Assembly (NCBI GenBank): GCA_030639705.1
Contig: DAOWKX010000214.1
Location: 1-8,880 of the forward strand
Direction: 5' to 3'
DNA from: Candidatus Aminicenantota bacterium
GTDB lineage: Bacteria > Acidobacteriota > Aminicenantia > UBA2199
Length of the DNA stretch: 8,880 nucleotides
Below the pieces are notes generated by a model, which searched no databases, had not been told where the DNA came from, and worked only from the letters and a program-made list of their open reading frames with translations. Each line of letters opens with the position of its first letter. Within the stretch, counting starts at the first letter, position 1. A program made the position numbers and the translations under genes. Shown here piece after piece: positions 6,374-8,880 of the stretch.

Positions 6374-7141
6374 TTATGAAAAAAGATGGTCAAAATTATT
6401 GTTTATTGCTTGGTTTAATTCGGAAACTGAAATTCCCTTGATTTCAGCGATTTTCTCGGCCACCAGTTTAACCCTGAGGGGATTGTTGACTTTTCCCCGG
6501 AAGGGATCCGGTGACAGGTAAGGGGAATCGGTTTCGGTAAAGATTCTATTCAGGGGAATCTCTCTTACAATATCCTGTAATTCAATGGCTTTTTTAAAGG
6601 TAACGATACCGGATACCGAAATGTAGTATCCCCGGTTGAGGATCTCCCGGGCCTGGTCCCGGTTGCCGCTGTAGCAATGAAAAATTACCGGAAGCGGAAA
6701 TTTTTCCGATTCCAGAATTTTAAGAACCCTGTTCTCGGCCTCCCGGGCATGAATAACCAGGGGAAGATTCAGTTCGGCGGCGATTGCAATTTGTCTCTTG
6801 AAAACATTTAACTGGTTTTCCGGATCGGAATGATTATAGTGATAATCAAGGCCGGTTTCACCGATGGCAATGGCCCGCTGGTTTTCTACATAGGAAATGA
6901 TGGCCCGTTCAATATCCGGGTGATATTGATCCGCATGGTGGGGGTGGATGGCAATAATACAGAAGATGTTTTCATGAAGTTTGAGAATATCCCGGGTTTT
7001 CTCAAGGGATCCGATTTCACAGGGATCGGTGACCGTGACGATAGCGGAGAATCCCGAATCGAAGCATTCGTTGATGATCCGGGAGCGGGTGTTATCATAT
7101 GCCGGGTCATCCAGGTGGCAGTGAAAATCCATAAAATTCAT
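6374..7141 (-). CDS. tatD: TatD-family metal-dependent hydrolase (DNase-like)
   Basis: A TIM-barrel amidohydrolase-type enzyme of 255 residues, the usual TatD length. All expected metal and catalytic residues are present: H7 and H9 in DFHCHLD, E95 in GETGLDYH, H131 in VIHARE, H155 in FHCYSG and D205 in TETDSPYL; the HPHHA motif is at 66-70. Characterised members are cytoplasmic, metal-dependent 3'-5' exonucleases or D-aminoacyl-tRNA deacylases, so DNA or tRNA quality control is likely but the substrate is not settled. The frame is open to an ATG at 7216, but family members begin just before the HxH motif. The ATG at 7141 has AGGA nine bases upstream, while 7216 follows a poly-A run and no ribosome site. 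It lies upstream of the phosphatase on the same strand with an 87-base gap, and is divergent from the symporter. Confidence 0.92.
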   Translation of the reverse strand: MNFMDFHCHLDDPAYDNTRSRIINECFDSGFSAIVTVTDPCEIGSLEKTRDILKLHENIFCIIAIHPHHADQYHPDIERAIISYVENQRAIAIGETGLDYHYNHSDPENQLNVFKRQIAIAAELNLPLVIHAREAENRVLKILESEKFPLPVIFHCYSGNRDQAREILNRGYYISVSGIVTFKKAIELQDIVREIPLNRIFTETDSPYLSPDPFRGKVNNPLRVKLVAEKIAEIKGISVSELNQAINNNFDHLFS

Positions 7142-7161
7142 GTTGAGTAATCCTGTGGGGT

Positions 7162-7190
7162 ATTTTAATCGAAAAAGCCTGTACAGGCAA
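7162..7190 (-). promoter_or_regulatory. Possible promoter of tatD
   Basis: On the - strand, TTGCCT (7185-7190, 4 of 6) and TAAAAT (7162-7167, 5 of 6) are separated by 17 bases. The expected start near 7155 suits the short tatD start at 7141 and not the ATG at 7216, which lies upstream of this promoter. Confidence 0.4.
7177..7188. promoter_or_regulatory. Perfect 12-base palindrome at the tatD promoter
   Basis: GCCTGTACAGGC is fully symmetric and overlaps the -35 and spacer of the proposed tatD promoter. It could be an operator. Read on the - strand it is also a tiny hairpin followed by TTTTT, but no gene upstream on that strand would need a terminator there. Confidence 0.4.
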
Positions 7191-7209
7191 GGGGAGTATT
7201 TTTGTTTAT

Positions 7210-7238
7210 TTGACATTTTTTTTTTGATGGGCTATACA
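7210..7238 (+). promoter_or_regulatory. Sigma-70-type promoter of the symporter gene
   Basis: A perfect TTGACA (7210-7215) and TATACA (7233-7238, 4 of 6) are separated by 17 bases. The expected start near 7245 gives a leader of about 46 bases. Confidence 0.55.
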
Positions 7239-7281
7239 TTAGCTTTGTGTCATCACCGCCATTTAGAATGCTTGAGAAATC

Positions 7282-7286
7282 GAGGT
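7282..7286 (+). promoter_or_regulatory. Ribosome binding site of the symporter gene
   Basis: GAGGT lies four bases before the ATG at 7291 and supports that start. Confidence 0.6.
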
Positions 7287-7290
7287 CATC

Positions 7291-8679
7291 ATGAATTCAG
7301 TTTTAACCTTTATCGATAGCCTGATTGTCATGTACAATGACTATGTGGGGGGATACCTGCTGTTGATTTTGCTGGTACCGACCGGGATCTATTTTACCAT
7401 CAAGTTTAAATTTCTCCATATCACCAAACTGTTTCATTCGTTTCGGATCATCAGTGGTAAATATGATAAGAAGGGAGATACCGGGGATATCAATCATTTC
7501 CGGGCCCTGACCACAGCCCTGTCGGCAACCGTGGGTACCGGAAATATTGTGGGTGTGGCCCTGGCCATTTATTACGGCGGCCCCGGCGCCATATTCTGGA
7601 TGTGGATAACCGGCTTTCTGGGAATGATGCTGAAACTGGTTGAATGCACCCTGTCCCTGAAATTCAGGATTATCAACGAGGATGGATCGGTTTCAGGCGG
7701 GCCCATGTATTATATGGAAATGGGTTTGAAGGATAAACTGGGTGGATTTGCCAAGAAACTGGCTGTGATTTTTGCCTTTGCCGCCATTCTGTGTTCAATG
7801 GGAACCGGAAACATGGCCCAGTCCAATTCCATGGCCGATGTGATGCGGGCCAACTATGGTATTCCGACCTGGGCATCGGGAGTGATGATTACCGGGCTGG
7901 TGCTGATGGTCATTGTCGGCGGCATCAAGCGGATTGCCGAAGTCACCTCCAAACTGGTTCCCTTCATGGCCTTCTTTTATTTTGTCAGTGCCTTAATGGT
8001 TATTCTCATCAATTACAATCTTATTCCCGGGGTTCTGAAAATGATCCTGAGTGATGCCTTTACCGGCACTGCCGCCACCGGGGGTTTTATCGGTTCTGCC
8101 TTTATCATGACCCTGACCTGGGGGGTCCGGAGGGGGCTTTTTTCCAACGAAGCCGGGCAGGGATCGGCTGCCATTGCCCATGCCGCGGCCAAAACCAAGT
8201 ATCCCCTCAGGGAAGGCCTGGTGGCCTCGGTGGGTCCTTTTGTGGACACCCTCATTATTTGCAGCCTGACTGCTTTCGTGATCATTCTCACCGGAGCCTG
8301 GGACTGCGGTAAGGAAGGCGTGGAAATGACTCTGATCGGGTTCAACCGGGGACTGGGCCAGTTGGGCCTTGGTGTCCTGGCCAAGCATATTGTGGCCGCC
8401 GGTTTGATACTCTTTGCCTTTTCAACCATTATCAGCTGGTCTTATTACGGAACCCGGGCCAGCCAGTATCTTTTCGGAACCAGATCAATAAAACCCTACC
8501 GGTATGTATACGGGGCTTTTGTTTTTCTGGGCTGCCTGGGAGAAATTGAGCTGGTCTGGCATTTTGTGGATATGGTCATCACTTTTATGACCATTCCCAA
8601 TTTGATTGCCATTCTGTTGTTGACCCCGGTAATGAAAAAAGAAATTGATAAATATTTCGCGGTGATGAAGAAAATCTGA
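7291..8679 (+). CDS. Sodium:alanine/glycine symporter, AGCS family
   Basis: A 462-residue polytopic inner-membrane carrier of the alanine/glycine:cation symporter family, which takes up small neutral amino acids with Na+ (H+ in some members). Family blocks are easy to see: ALSATVGTGNIVGVA (76-90), the signature GGPGAIFWMWITGFLG (96-111), SGGPMYYMEMGL (135-146), GTGNMAQSNSMAD (171-183), GGIKRIAEVTSKLVPFMA (210-227), RRGLFSNEAGQGSAAIAHAA (280-299) and EGLVASVGPFVDTLIICSLTA (308-328). Length and number of hydrophobic stretches fit a full-length carrier. The DNA is clearly GC-richer than the left of the window: 38 of 60 bases in 8161-8220. It has its own promoter and ribosome site, and a peptidase gene follows after 28 bases on the same strand, so co-transcription is possible. 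Alanine, glycine, serine or glutamine specificity cannot be told from sequence, so I give no gene symbol. Confidence 0.95.
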   Translation: MNSVLTFIDSLIVMYNDYVGGYLLLILLVPTGIYFTIKFKFLHITKLFHSFRIISGKYDKKGDTGDINHFRALTTALSATVGTGNIVGVALAIYYGGPGAIFWMWITGFLGMMLKLVECTLSLKFRIINEDGSVSGGPMYYMEMGLKDKLGGFAKKLAVIFAFAAILCSMGTGNMAQSNSMADVMRANYGIPTWASGVMITGLVLMVIVGGIKRIAEVTSKLVPFMAFFYFVSALMVILINYNLIPGVLKMILSDAFTGTAATGGFIGSAFIMTLTWGVRRGLFSNEAGQGSAAIAHAAAKTKYPLREGLVASVGPFVDTLIICSLTAFVIILTGAWDCGKEGVEMTLIGFNRGLGQLGLGVLAKHIVAAGLILFAFSTIISWSYYGTRASQYLFGTRSIKPYRYVYGAFVFLGCLGEIELVWHFVDMVITFMTIPNLIAILLLTPVMKKEIDKYFAVMKKI

Positions 8680-8707
8680 CTTCTCTGAACCGCAAAATCG
8701 CTTTCCC

Positions 8708-8880
8708 ATGAATATCTATCTGATTTTGATATTGATCATCCTGGTGATCAAATACCTGCTGGATTTCGGGGTCGACTGGCTGAATGTCCATCATTTAAAG
8801 CCAGCCCTTCCGGATGAGTTCAAAGGATTCTATGATAAGGGAAAGTATTTCCGCTCCCAGAAGTATACCCGGGAAAAAAC
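8708..8880 (+). CDS. M48-family (Ste24/CAAX-protease-like) membrane metallopeptidase, N-terminal part
   Basis: The frame opens at ATG 8708 and runs off the right edge, giving 57 full codons. The first ~18 residues (MNIYLILILIILVIKYLL) are a membrane helix. Next comes LNVHHLKPALPDEFKGFYDKG, then KYFRSQKYTREKT. The order LPxEFxGxYD...Y..SQxYTRxxT is characteristic of the N-terminal region that precedes the peptidase domain in Ste24-like M48 proteins, zinc proteases embedded in the membrane. The HExxH zinc motif would lie beyond the window, so catalytic competence cannot be checked. No ribosome site is visible in the 28 bases after the symporter stop, and no earlier in-frame start exists there, so reinitiation or coupling from the symporter is possible. 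Confidence 0.75.
   Translation, partial: MNIYLILILIILVIKYLLDFGVDWLNVHHLKPALPDEFKGFYDKGKYFRSQKYTREK

Noticed and set aside
7142..7216. N-terminal extension of tatD to ATG 7216
   Set aside because: It would add 25 residues before the conserved N-terminal HxH motif, has a poly-A stretch instead of a ribosome site, and lies upstream of the proposed tatD promoter.
7993..8429. Two long overlapping - strand open frames opposite the symporter gene (131 and 138 codons)
   Set aside because: They lie antisense to strongly conserved AGCS blocks, are rich in Pro, Arg and Gly, and match no family. They are shadows of the GC-richer gene.
1..8880. tRNA or rRNA genes, CRISPR arrays, insertion sequences, phage or toxin-antitoxin genes
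   Set aside because: I saw no cloverleaf-like sequence, regularly spaced repeats, transposase motifs or toxin-antitoxin pair on either strand by eye. A covariance-model scan would be needed to exclude small structured RNAs.

Overview
The window reads as bacterial chromosome with ordinary gene density, about eight protein genes and short intergenic gaps. I see no RNA gene, insertion sequence, CRISPR array or phage gene. The lineage cannot be fixed from the sequence. A DUF2914 protein, a membrane-bound SpoIIE-type phosphatase and an ABC permease with a large extracytoplasmic tail suggest an uncultured, probably diderm, environmental bacterium. That is inference. Base composition is uneven: the left-edge glycosyltransferase tail and the phosphatase gene are strongly AT-rich, while the symporter at the right is GC-richer.

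Layout. (1) 1-302, + strand: C-terminal tail of a family 2 glycosyltransferase with two membrane helices, cut by the window edge. (2) 314-3600, - strand: a compact three-gene operon, transcribed in the order GntR/YtrA-type repressor, ABC ATPase, ABC-2-like permease. Its stop and start codons overlap, and it has a near-consensus promoter with an inverted repeat across the -10 region. (3) 3778-4167, + strand: a small exported DUF2914 protein, divergent from the operon, with its own near-consensus promoter. (4) 4181-6286, - strand: a receptor-like phosphatase with a beta-sandwich-like outer domain, seven membrane helices, a coiled coil and a PP2C/SpoIIE domain. (5) 6374-7141, - strand: a TatD-family metal-dependent hydrolase. 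(6) 7291-8679, + strand: a sodium:alanine/glycine symporter (AGCS family), divergent from tatD. (7) 8708-8880, + strand: the N-terminus of an M48 (Ste24-like) membrane metallopeptidase, cut by the right edge.

How they work together. Only the GntR-ATPase-permease set is a clear functional unit: a self-regulated ABC system of the YtrA type, whose permease carries about 445 extra residues predicted to lie outside the membrane. That tail ends in a DPxSGKP...YSxGxDxDDDGG signature and is the least explained part of the window. The phosphatase looks like an orphan partner-switching sensor, since no anti-sigma factor or STAS protein lies beside it. The other genes appear to be independent housekeeping or transport units.
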